A stretch of 64,000 nucleotides of DNA, taken from positions 77,791,097 to 77,855,096 of the forward strand of contig NC_077242.1 in NCBI RefSeq assembly GCF_947179165.1. The letters are read 5' to 3'. The notes under the pieces were generated by a model. That model ran no database searches. It saw only the letters and a list, made by a program, of their open reading frames with translations, and was not told where the DNA came from. Below, one piece after another: positions 48,480-62,719 of the stretch. The translations under genes and the position numbers were made by a program. Each line of letters begins with the position of its first letter. Within the stretch, counting starts at the first letter, position 1. The stretch is from Solanum dulcamara (lineage: Eukaryota > Streptophyta > Magnoliopsida > Solanales > Solanaceae).

Positions 48480-50330
48480 AAGTATTTTGTTCAAAATCTT
48501 TGACCAACCCTTGATGTACTCATGAAAATTTTTACAACTCTCAAATTCTTGAAAACACTAATTGGCTTCCCCTCAATTTCATCTCCACCAGAAGGAAGTG
48601 CCAAACCAAATGCCAATTTCTCATTGTGAAATATCAGGCTCTCATCCCTTGTTTCATCTTCAACACCATGTAATGAAAAGCTTACTTCCCGTGTGTAACC
48701 AAGATCATCTTTCATCTTATTCTCCATCTTATTCAAAAACTCATGGATAGCTTTAGTAAGTGGGTGCGTCCCATCTCTGTTGTAGAACAATTGCATCTTC
48801 TTGTCCATCTCCACTCAATTTTATCCTGCTTCTTTCCGTGAACCTTTTGCTTTCACGGGCCTCTCTTAATCCCTCCCATTCTTCCCATAGGCGGTCCTCA
48901 GCGAAAATGTTTGACATCATAACATAATTCACCAGATTATTTCCATCTATTTTCTAGAGAATCTCCCCAACTTCTCTTCCTATTTCTACATTCTTGTGTA
49001 CTCTACATGCACCAATCAGTGTCTGCTAAATACCAACATTTGGTTTTACGGGCATGTTCTCTATCACAACCTTAGCTTCTCTTAGGCGTCCAGATCGATC
49101 CAGGATATCATAGTTTGAATTGCATGTTTTGAGAAGTATTCTTCACTTTCTTGAACTAGCCCCGAATGACTACAAGTTGTGAGCAGAGCTAAGTAGAAAC
49201 CTCATCAGGCTCAATACTATCTATATACATTTTCTTGAATTGTTCAACTGCTTCTCCGCCAAGACCATACTTCCTATACCTGGTGATCAAAACTGTCCAC
49301 AAAGTCATATTTTTCTGTGGCATAACATCAAAAAGTGTTTCAGCTTCCTCTATTATCCCACATTTTAGATAAATATCCATGATGGAATTCAATATAGACA
49401 TGTCTAAACCATCAGGTATTTTTACGGCACAACAATGCAATTGTTTCCTGAGCTCAACTAGAGCAAAATCAGCAGAGATACCCATCATGCTTGACAGCAC
49501 AAACCCATCCAACGTGATGCTACTTTCCCTGAGCTATTTGAACAGGTTCATGCTTCAGTTAGTTTACCTTCTTGAGCATACCCAACAATCAGTGTCGTCC
49601 ATGATATCACACTTTTGTGTTCAACTTGGCTAAACACCTTATGTGTTTCGAACAAGTTTCCTGATTTGACATACAAATCAATAAGAGCGCCTGCAATAAC
49701 CTTCTGGCTGGAAATAAGGAATCCCCTAGTGATGCGAAAACCATGAATTTGGCTTCCTTCAGAGGCAACCTTAAAATCACTGCAAGCCTTCAATGTGCTT
49801 GCAAACGTAAACTCGTCTGGCATTTCTCCTTGTTGTTCTATTTGTTTGAACAGAAACATAGATTTATCACCAAATCCTCCCATTGCATACCCTGCTATCA
49901 TAACATTCCAACTTATGAGATTCTTTTCTGGCATTTCATGAAAATTATTTTCAGCATCACCATGTTGAGTACATATGAATAATTGAATTTCCCACAACTG
50001 GATACTTTTCAAACCCACTTTTAGTACAGAACCCATGAATCCGTTGTCCAGTTTCCAAAACACCCAAGAATACCACATGCCTTTAAGTTAGTAAAAATAA
50101 GTGTATTCATTGGGTCTTACGTTTGAGAAGAGAATCAACAAGGATTCTTGAGCATTAGCATGTTGTAAATATACACGCATTAAAGCGGTCCAAGAAACCA
50201 CTTTTCTTTCAGGCATTTTGTCAAACACTGAGAGACAGTTTCACTCTACTGGACTTAGCGGCGTACATATCAATGAGATCATTGTTTATCATAAAATCAA
50301 ATGAATAACCCATCCTTAATACAGCTCCAT
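48480..50330 (-). pseudogene. DYW-class pentatricopeptide repeat pseudogene
   Basis: Read right to left, the frames give PPR repeat text: [22 protein letters not shown] (about 50240-50170), FHEMPEKNLISWNVMIAGY (49950-49890), VFSQVEHKSVISWTTLIVGYA (49640-49570) and LFDVMPQKNMTLWTVLITRY (49340-49270). The C-terminal E and DYW-like region follows (48814-48491: [20 protein letters not shown], then HNEKLAFGLALPSGG, then VFKNLRVVKIFM). The order matches an organellar RNA-editing PPR of the At3g15130 type, by recollection. At least five frameshifts or stops separate the pieces, so it is dead. The functional parent is probably elsewhere in the genome. Confidence 0.88.
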
Positions 50331-50954
50331 GAACTTTCTTTCCGATTCAATCAATAATAGTATTAACTAGCTATTTTTTAATTTATTATTTCCACATCCA
50401 CATGGTACATATAATCTCTTCACGTATATGTACTCCTCCAACTCACATTTATTATTAAAACAATTGAGTTCAAGTTAGATATGGTCTTTTTCTTATAAGT
50501 TAGTAGGTATAATTAAAATATTATACAAGTAAAGATGTTGTCTATAGAATTAACAATATTTTGCCGTCCTCAGTAGTGACGACTGAAACAAAGTATTTTA
50601 TTTTTAGTTTAGGCTGGCATGACAAACTCTGGATTTTCCGAAGCTTTTCGATTCTCCCAACATTTGAAGATTTGGCTTTCTACCTTCATCTCTTTATTCT
50701 ACTAACTATATTGTTTCTTCCTCCACAATGAAATGACAATAAGCTTTTATAAGATCAGCTAAGGTCAAATATAATATATAGTCCATAAGCTTTTATAAGA
50801 TCAGCTAAGGTCAAAAGTAACATTTTTTTTGGATTCTTGAAAAGAAATACTTAAAGCTGATAGTTTGTCAAGTGTTTATGTTTGGCATGGCATCATATAA
50901 TCTAGCTTGATTAACTATTTGTCCTTTGTGGATACAGTGATATCGAAAAGTGAG
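50331..50954. other. Intergenic DNA, promoter of the kinase gene
   Basis: No gene seen. A 44-bp direct repeat around CATAAGCTTTTATAAGATCA lies at about 50737-50815. Confidence 0.5.
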
Positions 50955-53069
<2,115 letters not shown>

Positions 53070-53780
53070 CACAAATGTACATATCTCAACTTCATTTCTC
53101 ACCATCTCAGAAATATTTATATCTCAAAAAGCGAGGTTTATCTCCATTTTTTATTTTATTTTTCGTGTGTTGTCAATAGCATTTGTGCATATGTAATTCA
53201 GCCAAGCTGGTTACTTTTTACTTTCTAAGGCGATGAGCAAAATTCTAGTTTCCAGTGTATTATAAGTAGAGGAAATAAGTTAACATGAGTGTAAAGTGTT
53301 TTTGGTGTTTATTGAAATTGCAATGTGAATGTAATTTATTGATGAGCAAGTCTCACCTTTTTGGACGGCTTTATCCTTCTCTTGCTGAGAAATGGTCTAT
53401 GGATGTAAAGAAATGGTGTATGGATGTATTTTTATTTTTGTTAATCGGTTAACAATGTGAAGTAGTACTTATCAATCAACCACAATTTTTGTTGGTGATA
53501 TGGATTTTTTTTCTTTTTTCTTTTTTAATTTATGTATTCATGTGTGCATAATAAAACAAAATCCACATTAATGAAGTAGTGAATAAGAATAGAGTGAGTA
53601 TGGAGAAAATCTGTTAGGAATACCATCCCCGAATGGATTCTACAGTGTGCGAATTTAGTCGAGACTTCAATGTGAACTTCGAACATCGAGTGGAAAATCA
53701 AAAAAAATAGAGTAAAATGAATTGGATTAGTGTTCAAAGTTGTAGGATAATAAATGTTAAATATAAGTAAATATAACTAT

Positions 53781-54077
53781 TCCATCTGTCGCAATTTATG
53801 TGACACTTTTTATTTTTTTGAGAGTCAAACAGTTTAAATTTGATCAATATGCACATGGAATCTTAAAATTTTTTGAAATGAAATTTATATATTTGTAAAC
53901 TACGTAAAAAGTACTATAAGTCACAATAATTAACAATTTAAAATATTTAAAACAACAACAACATATTCAGTAAAATTTCACAAGTGGGGATTTAAAATAT
54001 TTAAAAATATATAAAAAATTTACGATATAGATTTATTTGAATCTTGAAATTCGAAAGGTACCACATAAATAGGGATC
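53781..54077. mobile_element. Stowaway-like MITE carrying a 37-bp insertion
   Basis: The left end TTCCATCTGTCGCAATTTAT and the right end (CACATAAATAGGGATC; reverse complement GATCCCTATTTATGTG) form imperfect inverted repeats like those of the copy at 9163-9423. The body shares text with it (TATAAGTCA and TTTAAAATATTTAAA). The copy is interrupted at 53953-53989. Confidence 0.65.
53953..53989 (-). mobile_element. 37-bp LINE-tail insertion with 17-bp target duplication
   Basis: CAACAACAACATATTCAGTA then AAATTTCACAAGTGGGG is the reverse complement of the last part of the RTE tail (CCCCACTT..TTGTTGTTG). The 17-bp ATTTAAAATATTTAAAA flanks it perfectly (53936-53952 and 53990-54006). It is the smallest of the tail copies here. 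Confidence 0.85.
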
Positions 54078-54482
54078 ACTATTTACTTGTCAAATATTTT
54101 CTAATTTGATTTTCCTTTTTACTTATCAATTTTGACAAATTAAGAAAGAACAATTTTTTTCTTCCTATTATAATTTTTTAAAAATATAGTGAGTAAATAT
54201 GTTTAAAACTTTATTAATTAATAGGCGTGAAATAATAAATTCACTATATGAATTATTATCCTTTTAATAAGTGTGTCAAGTTAAAATTTGATAAGTAAAA
54301 GGGTATTAGGTTAGCTTAGAATGTTGACAATTAGTCTATATTAGAATAAAAAACAATAGAAAGGTCCACCTACACACGCAAAGAAGCCTTGTAGTTTGGT
54401 CAAACTCTGTTTGTGGTGAAAAGGTCTTGCCACTAACCCTTGTTCTTGTTTATTGAAGCATAAGAGGAATAGTGTTTGTTCA

Positions 54483-54994
54483 ATGGCGTATGTCGATCAT
54501 GCTTTCTCGATATCCGACGAGGATATAATGATGGAGGGTTCTCATGCCGACAACAATCGTGGACCCATCAAAGAGATCGCTCTTGCTGTTGCCCTTCTTG
54601 TATTTGGTACCCTTGCTATTTTTCTAGGTATTTTCATGGCAATCAATAAGGTCGGCGGCGATACAGCTCATGGCAAGTACCCTAAACCTCTTCTTTTGTA
54701 TTTCTATTTCTATTTTTATTTTGGGGCTCAGGTTTACTCATCTGATTTTGATTTTTCAATAATTTTCTGTCTAGGGTTCCTCTTAAATCAGTGTCCTTAA
54801 GCCTAATGTTTGTTGCTCACATTTTACTACTATGCTCATCTTGGCCTTGCACATTGTATTGTTGTAATGCAGGGCTTTTTTTCGCTATACTTGGTGGAGT
54901 TCTCTTTATACCAGGGTTCTACTATACACGGATTGCATACTATGCTTACAAGGGTTATAAAGGTTTCTCTTTTTCCAATATACCTCCCGTCTAG
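54483..54994 (+). CDS. TMEM230-like small membrane protein, GC-AG intron
   Basis: Two exons (54483-54672, 54873-54994) join in frame to 103 aa. There are two hydrophobic segments, [21 protein letters not shown] and [19 protein letters not shown], and the conserved C-terminus [18 protein letters not shown] of the DUF872/TMEM230 family. The family acts in vesicle trafficking in animals; the plant role is little known. The intron is 54673-54872 and starts GCAAGT rather than GT, with the phase (CAT G|GG CTT) supporting exon 1 ending at 54672. This is a GC-AG intron, a minor but normal class. The start is the first ATG in the frame (54483). Confidence 0.9.
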
Positions 54995-57634
54995 AGCTCC
55001 ATACATTGTACAGCTACCTCATTTACTCTCTTTCCTCCACCTAGATAAGCTTGTAATCAAAATGAAAAAAAAAATAGTGTTGCCTGGGATATTGAACCAT
55101 TACTTGCTAAACTATGTACTCTTTAACTCAGTATGGACGATGTAATAATACGAGTGCTTGTTAGTTTTTTGCTGTTTTTCAATACAACCATAACTTTTTC
55201 TTCCAATCTTTGCCTGCATAGTTTAGCAGACAGGACTATTTTGCTGTCTAACTGATTGGAGAAATAGCACAAAGCATTTTAGTCAAATGCTGGTTTGTAT
55301 TATATGCATCGACGTGGATACACAAAAGAATTTTTCATTGTTGTGCAGGAGAGTGATATTATTCCTAATATTGTTGAAATGAGCCCCTCAAAAGAACTAT
55401 TGTATATGGGTAGATAATACTGTCTTTAGTTTGTAACTTTTTGTCATGCATTTACTTGATGCTTTTGAATGAAATTTCATTGCTTCATTCAAAAATACAA
55501 AAAATGGAAGGCATATCAGGAATTTTTTGGTGTTATATGGCTAGTGTAGAGTCTTTAAAGGGTGTGGTAGGTCATCTATTTGATCCATTCAGAACCCTAT
55601 CATAGAGTCATGAGATCGATGAAAGATTGTCTCTACTGCTAGAGCAATATATATCAAGATCCTCATATAAATGTCTATGTTTAGGCCATGAATGTGCTAG
55701 GCTGTATGTTTTGTGATTCACCTATCTGCAATTTATTTTCAAAAATGTCAAGTCATTCAAGTGTAGCATTCAGTTGTTTCAACTGTAACAAATTATATGC
55801 TCCAGCTCCTCTGAAAAGTCAATCTTTAACAACTCCTAACTATGAGAACATACTTCCACATGTCTCTGAGTTTCTTGTTTGCTTTCTTGATTGATAAAAA
55901 CCACCCTAGTGGCAATTAACCATTCCTCTTTGATTCCTAGAAATGAACAAACCAAATTAAGACTAGTTGTGTGGGCTTGTAGCAATGATTGTTTGTGTAG
56001 GTTTTGTATTATGAAGGATTCATATGACTTTTTGTAACCATGTTTTACCCTGCTTCATGATGGCAAATTTAAGGTATAGGTGAAGAGAGAAAATCTGTTT
56101 ACCTTGTCAAAAACCTAACCTTAGAGAGTTGCTTTTTATATTTATTTTATGAAAGTCTAACCATGAAGTCCAACATCTAGCAGAGGCAAAAGACTTAAAG
56201 TAATTTCTTTCCATCTATCCAAGACAATTTCTGTGCTGGTGAAATTAGTCGAGATGCTCACAGGCACCACAATTAGCAAAATGAAACAGTTTATTATAGT
56301 AAGTTGGCTACACTAATCTGACTGTGTTTGTCTATTAGAGCCTGTGAGATTACTCAACCTTTTAAGAGGATCTGGTGTTTCTTCTTATAATTCGGTGTCA
56401 TTTGGTATGATGCAAGATGACAGACTGAGTGGTTGTTTGGTGCGATGATATTAAATACCACAGGGTTATGAAGTGTCACTATGTAATTTGCCGTGTGTGT
56501 GTCAATGAAACTATCCAACTATGATACGGAATGTTGAGCTATAATTGATATCGAGTTTTTCGGTCTTTCTAGTCAGACAATCTAAGATTCGTGAAATTTG
56601 ACGTTAGCATGTACTCTGCGTCACCACAAATATTGCATTAGGCACTTCATACCTAAACAAATGAGTATTTTCCACTAAAATTGTGGTTAATTCTTTTCAT
56701 TTCAAGTGAATTTAATCTCTTCAAAAGTACGCTGTGGAATACTTTTTCACCCAGCCCAGCCTTTGTCAATTGTCCTTCCCCCACAACCCATTACTCTATT
56801 CCTCATCTTCTCCATTAATGCTCTAAGCCGAGCACCAATACCACAGCAGCAGCCATCAACTCCACAATACCCACCACTAACAGCAACATCATCGCCGTTA
56901 ACTCTACACTACCCATCACCAGCAACAATAACACCTCGGTAGTTCAAGAAGCATTTTCTCTACTTTGATTTATGTAAATCAATGGAAGGAAAATACATGC
57001 ATATGATGAACGATTTATTGGCTAGCCTGAGTTGAAGGCTTCCACAACCTTGTTGAAGCAACAGTTATGAAGAAAGCATTTGGACTGGTGATGGGGTAAA
57101 ATTTGTTCGCTCGCATAGGTTTTTACGCTACATGTAACATCGACAGATGTATAACACATGTTTATATATAGATTTTTATTACTTGACTTTAATTAATTAA
57201 TATGTATTTTTATAACAACTACTATACCTCAATCCAAATGCCCTCTTTTAAAAAGTCCATTATACATTTATCAAAAGGAAAACAAAATTGATTTGTGCTT
57301 AACAAATATTGTACCGTTGGATGCCTCCGTCCAAATTGCTCGCACTAATATCACTAGTGGATAGGACACCAAAATGACAAGTAGAAACAACAAAATCCCT
57401 AATCTGAAAGAAACTTTCTACCACTAACAAAAGTACATGGATATATATTGTAAAAGATAACATCAATAACTTCACAACACAGCATTGTTAGGCTGCTGCA
57501 CCATAGCAGCTAAAAATGTGTGACAATCACACAAATATATATATATTGGCATACCGTGCAGGAATAGCACTAGAAGCAACAAGAGGAAACAAATAGACAT
57601 CCTGCCAAGATTTTATAGCTTCTCCTTTTGCATA
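54995..57634. other. Intergenic DNA between TMEM230-like and proline-rich genes
   Basis: 2.6 kb with only weak frames. One plus frame (56706-56942) has a Pro/Thr-rich end but no recognised domain or promoter, and is not called. The region is AT-rich. Confidence 0.5.
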
Positions 57635-60600
57635 TCATACATTCTCTAATTTGCTAGCTACAACTTTTGCCTTTTCTTCAGCCTGGTTCTGTGCACAAGA
57701 CATTTAATAAGTAAGCAACAAAAAACCCAAAAACAAACGTCTCACAAAGCAATTAAAAGCGGTCTAACAATGAGTAGGAGTTACAAATACACCAAAAAGT
57801 ATAACCATTACATTTTCGGGCCTTAGATTTGCAGGTACGATTTAAATCAGAATCAATGTTTGCCTCAGCCTTATTTATTAGCAACATTTCATTATTTATT
57901 TTATGCAAGCCATTGTGGCGCCCCACGAGACTCATACTATAAGTTGATCCAAATTTTAGACACTACAAAATGAGAAGACATTTTACTTGAGCCGAGGATC
58001 TATCAGAAACGATCTCTCTATCTCTACCTTCACAAGATAGGGGTAAGGTACGTACACATCACTCTCCCCCGACTCTGCTAGTGGAATTACACTGGGTATG
58101 TTATTATCAAATGAAAAGATAATTTTCTTTTTTCGGAAGAAACAATACTTTGCCTAGTTAAGTTCTGAACATACTATTTGTGATTCTGTGTAGAGAAATC
58201 AATCAAAGGTAGAATTAGAAGGAAATGTAAACAGACACCAAAATCAGAACTCTCCCTATCATGCTCTCAATTTAGAGCATGCTGTATTCATCATTTAAAC
58301 ATTAGGAAGTTTTCAGACAATTAATGATTCATGTACACGAGGCAATTCCTTATCCTTTATCAAACAAAACCCAATAAATGCTAAAGAAAACAAAAACGTG
58401 TCATATACACTTCCAATTACAATATTGTTTGAGATAGGAAGTAGCTTCTTAGATCCTTTATTAAACAAAACCCAATAAATGCTACAGAAAACAAAAACAT
58501 GTCTCCGATGATGGCATGTTTGTGATCACAAGTTCAAACATTACCTTTGATATGTGACAAAAGTCTTTTTTTCTTAAACGCTGTACACTGCCATATACAC
58601 AAATATGGAGGTACTACAACATAAGAAGCATAACTTCATCTTATCTTACAAAAAACCCATAAGAGCCTCCCACCTCAACCTCTAAACTCTGCAGGAATCA
58701 CCATCAACTTCCCATAATCACGCCCCCAAAAGAAAGGATATGAAGATAAAAGAGGCATGGTATCTTAACCATTTGGAATAAATTTCAGTGGCTGGTGTAA
58801 AACAAAAAATCAACAGTTTGAAACTGAAGTTCAGCAGCTTGTAGTACATTCTCTACCTATATTTATCTGCTGGAACCTCTGGAAGAACAGGTGCTCAGCT
58901 AAATATGGTGGGAATCAGTCCAACATCTCAAGAGTTAAATTCTTGATCCTCAAAGACACTACTCATCTTCTTACCACTGCCTATCCCTATTTAATTTGGC
59001 CTAACAATTGGGGGGATTTGTTTAACATGATAGAAAGGTGTAGTCATGAGATGAAAATCACCAAAGTCATCTGGATTAAACCTTCTGCAAACATACATAA
59101 GCTCAATATAGATGGTAGTGCCTTAACTAATCCGGGAAAGATAGGAGGAGGAGACATTCTAAGGGATGATCAAGGTTCTATGATTTTTGCATTTACAGTA
59201 CCTTTGGGGACAGGGACAAACAATCAAGTAGATATTCAAGCTGCTATTTATGGAGTTCAGTGGTGTTTGCAGCATGGGTATCACAAAATCATATTGGAGG
59301 TCGACTCAGAATTTATTATCAAATGGCTCAACTACATTATGAAACCTCCATTTTGCTTAACCCTTTATTTCTAGCTGTCTTCTTTTGGATTATAGCTAGT
59401 TAGAATAGGTCATAGTGTCTTTTCTTTTCTTACCTTTGTAAGGGGTGAGTCTCCCTTATTTACGTTTCCTAGACATTTTGTATCGAGAGGAGTCCTCTAT
59501 TTTAGGTGCATAGTATCTAGGTTTGCGCTTTCATAGTTTTGGGGATGTAGGTCAGTCGACTTATGAACCACCTAGGATCGGACGTCAGGTTTATGCCCCC
59601 TCCTTGTACTTTGGTTGTTTGAGGGTGTTGCTCAGCCCCTGACCCACCCAAGGGTTGTTAAAAATTTTTTTAAAAAAGTTTGAAGCAAAAACAAACCTTT
59701 TGAGAGCTGAAGAAAAACATTCATGAAATGGAAGCGGAATGAGCTCCTAGAAAAGACAGTCACTGGTATAAAACTTACACTAATTATGTTCTTGGTGAAA
59801 GTTATTAGCATCTGCAATCAATCTTTCCTATCTACCCAGCCCCAATTTTCTCTATCATGACATTAGATACCAAATTCCACATTAATCTCTTAGTTATGTT
59901 TCACGGAGTTTCTTACAAGTATGTATGTGATGTGTATGGGATAGTATCAGGTACAAAATATAGCACCTCTTTGCTAAATTTTCCAATTTTGAAGAATCCA
60001 CGCACATTGCACACTGGCTGACACAGATACCTCAAGACAAATGAAGGATACTATATAAATTTAGACTTAAAAAAGTTTCTGAACAATACAGAGCCCAAAA
60101 ACATATGTCCTTTAGACTGTTTGTTGGAAACCCATCACAATTATGCATAGCTCTACCATTTTCTTCTTGAACAGAGGTGTATAACAAGAGTGATCAATGT
60201 TTGTGCTCTCCAGATGTTAGATGCCACTCTAACATAGGTAGGCTAGCAACAGTCTGCACAACTACATGGGAAGTTCTCAACCATCTACTTAAACTTGTTA
60301 CATAAATGTTACAGTTTCAGAAAAGAAAGAAAGAAGAGTATTTTTATGATATTACATTCTCAGTTTTCTTTGCCTAATAGTCAAGGCATCCGGTGCCTAA
60401 GAACAAACTAAAGTCTGAAATCTACATGATCCTAGAAAGGAAATGACATGAAGGAGGCAAAACTGCAGAGGAACTGTAGGAAAAAAGTTTAGTGAAGACT
60501 AAATTTAAAGTTTATATATCCTTGATCCACATCTGTAAACAATTGTTGTTGCGATGATTAACATAATGTGCACCACAGTTAAAGGTGCTGACTAGAAAAA

Positions 60601-61306
60601 AGATGGTAAGAGAAAGTGGATGTTTTCTGTGGCACAAACAATAGAAGAATAAACTTAACTTTAAAGATTACTTGATCAGAAAGAAGAAATCAGATAGAAA
60701 TCGCATGAACTTGTAACTATACATCCAAACAAGAAATTCAGCAAATTTGAGAAATAATTATAAGAAAGAAACTTAAGACTTACAATATTTTTGCTTTCAT
60801 AGTAATCATCTAATGCCCACTGATACTTTGACTGATTCAACCCAAACCAGTATGCCACTTGTTCATCCAAACTCGCATGAGCTATAAAAATCAAAATTCA
60901 TGAAATTAAGATCTGAAAAACAAATAAATCTAGAATAGAAAAATGCAATAAAGTTAGCATCTTGATGTTTAAATTGAAAGAAATAGTTGCCCTTTTTATT
61001 TAACCAAAGAAAGATAAGGGCAAAAAAGGTACCATTTTGAACTTTAGCGACAGCGTTCCAGAAAAACCCAAAAGAGGACTGAGAGGGTTTATCATACTGC
61101 ATTGGGGGAGACCAAACCGGACATGACTTGTCGACCACCTGAACCGCTGGTGTCTGAACCGGTTGCGGCTGAACTGGGGGTGGTGATAGCTCGGTAGAAC
61201 CGGACTTGGGGGTGGCTGGAGGGGTCATGAAAACCGTGTATGGGCCGATCTTGCCGATCCGAGGAGGAGGAGGAGGAGGAGAAGTACATTCAGTGTTAAT
61301 GGCCAT
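57635..61306 (-). CDS. Small proline-rich plant protein of unknown function
   Basis: Three exons on the minus strand (61306-61033, 60881-60784, 57688-57635) join in frame to 141 aa, with a 3.1-kb second intron. The N-terminus is proline-rich (PPPPPPRIGKIGPYTVFMTP, then PPVQPQPVQTP), followed by a conserved block FGFFWNAVAKVQNAHASLDE, FGLNQSKYQWALDDYYES and the short exon-3 end NQAEEKAKVVASKLENV. This matches a conserved land-plant family without known function; I assign no activity. The polyproline run comes from a GGA triplet repeat (61257-61282 on the plus strand) that may vary in length. The ATG at 61306 is the first of the frame and lies at the gene's high-coordinate side. Exon 3 rests on splice sites and a matching C-terminus, so it is a little less certain. 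Confidence 0.82.
57986..58107 (+). repeat. RTE-LINE 3' tail in the proline-rich gene intron
   Basis: CTTGAGCCGAGGATCTATCA, then GGGTAAGGTACGTACACATC, then TGGAATTACACTGGGTATGT. It is the same tail again, with a short AT end in place of the TTG repeats, and lies on the plus strand against the gene. Confidence 0.7.
58780..59665 (+). mobile_element. L1-type LINE 3' end with RNase H frame in the intron
   Basis: An open frame (58943-59374, 143 aa) on the strand opposite to the gene carries an RNase H-like (RVT_3) domain: KLNIDGSALTNPGKIGGGD, NNQVDIQAAIYGVQWCLQHG, IILEVDSEFIIKWLN. Upstream codons (near 58880) read CWNLWKNRCSAKYGG, the zinc-knuckle-like region preceding RNase H in plant L1 LINEs. 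The expected Glu after the NNQ block is Asp, so catalysis is doubtful. A 3' untranslated stretch and an A/T-run near 59655-59675 end it. Probably a 5'-truncated copy. Confidence 0.75.
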
Positions 61307-62334
61307 TCTTCAGATAATTTTACTAACAAATTTGAGAATATGGACTGAGATACCAAAAATGAAAGACCTTGCTTGGGTTTTATGCCGTGAGTCGCTCCTT
61401 ACCAATGAATCCACAAATACTGGTCAAATAAAGTCCATCACATATTTTCTTAAAATTTAATAATTAATATATAAAAAAAAAAATCCAGATAATTTTGAAC
61501 TTCTATTAGAATTTCACTACCTTAGGATAGTTAGAGTTACTGCCACCGTGTACCGGAGTTTTTTTTTTTTTTTTTTGGGAATAAACCCTACACGAGTTTT
61601 TTTGTACCGGAGCTTTCATTCAAAACTTATAACACTTCTCCTTCCGACCTTTCAGCACCGGGCAGGTGTTAAAGTCTATACATCGTGTTATCACTTAGCG
61701 GAGTCATGTATTTTTGGCAGAATCAATCAATCTATCAAAGCTATTTCAAGAATTTTATGAATTAATACTTATGAACTCATTGAGAGGGTCTATAAATGCT
61801 ATTAATACGTCGTGGATCGTGCGAGACTACACATATTGCTCCTCAGAATACTTATGGAGGGTTCCATAAAGATTTCAGAAAAAAATTTGATCGAAAGTCA
61901 TATCACCAAAACAGAAAATTACATAGAATATCCCTCAAATGTAGTGGTCTTGAATTTTTGCCTTCCATAAGAGAAGTCTTAAAATAATATCCTTCTTTCC
62001 ATTTTAAGTTGAGTCAAAGTACATTTTTACACCTCAACTATTTTTTAACTTCTCCATCCTCAATTGTCTCTCAACTTTTTTCTTCTTTGTTTCTTTTCAT
62101 TTTTCTCTTTCTTTCTTAACTCTTTAAATTAAATGATTTTTTCTCTTATCTTATATTTCTTTTTCATTTTTTTTTCTTTTTCATTTTTTTCATTTTTTCC
62201 TTTCTTAACTTCTATTTTTTTCTTTCTTTATTTATTTTTTAATTATTTTTCTTCTCTTTTTTAATTTTTTAATTTTTTCGTTTTTTCTCTACTTCTATTT
62301 CTTTTTGTCTTTTTTCATTGATTCTAATAAATCA
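61307..62334. other. Intergenic DNA with a pyrimidine-rich tract
   Basis: No gene seen. 62085-62310 is almost entirely T, C and short TTTC runs on the plus strand. Frames at 61548-61760 and 61796-61987 lack motifs. Confidence 0.6.
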
Positions 62335-62715
62335 ATATATAATATGGTAGTGTCAAGTCTTGTTCATGGGGCTTAACTTGTTGTTTGAAATTACTTGGGC
62401 TAAGAGGCAAGAGTTATAGAGCATATGATAAATCAAGACACAATGTAGTAGTGTCAAGTCTTGCCCATGGAGTGCAACTTGTGAAGTTCTTGGTCTAAGT
62501 CTTGCCCATAAGGCTTAACTTATTGTTTGGAGGTCCTTCGACTAAGAGGCAAGAGTTATAGAGCATATAAAAAATCAAAACACAATGTAGTAGTGTTAAG
62601 TCTTGATCATGGGGCGTAACTTGTGAAGTTCTTGGTCTAAGTCTTGTTCATGCGGCTTAACTTGTCGTTTGGAAGTCCTTGGGCTACGAGGCAAGAGTTA
62701 TAGAGCATATGACGC
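62335..62715. repeat. 142-bp tandem repeat block
   Basis: The text GAGGCAAGAGTTATAGAGCA recurs at 62405, 62547 and 62689, a spacing of 142 bp. Each unit is made of two related halves beginning GTCAAGTCTTG or GTCTAAGTCTTG. The first unit is incomplete. It directly precedes the 183-bp array. Confidence 0.85.
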
Positions 62716-62719
62716 GATG

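Larger units (their letters stand above)
53070..54482. other. Intergenic DNA with a MITE and a LINE-tail insertion
   Basis: About 1.4 kb. No gene seen apart from the listed mobile elements. Confidence 0.5.

Noticed and set aside
56706..56942. Pro-rich plus frame as a gene
   Set aside because: Low-complexity C-terminal half, no promoter or splice context, and no recognised family.
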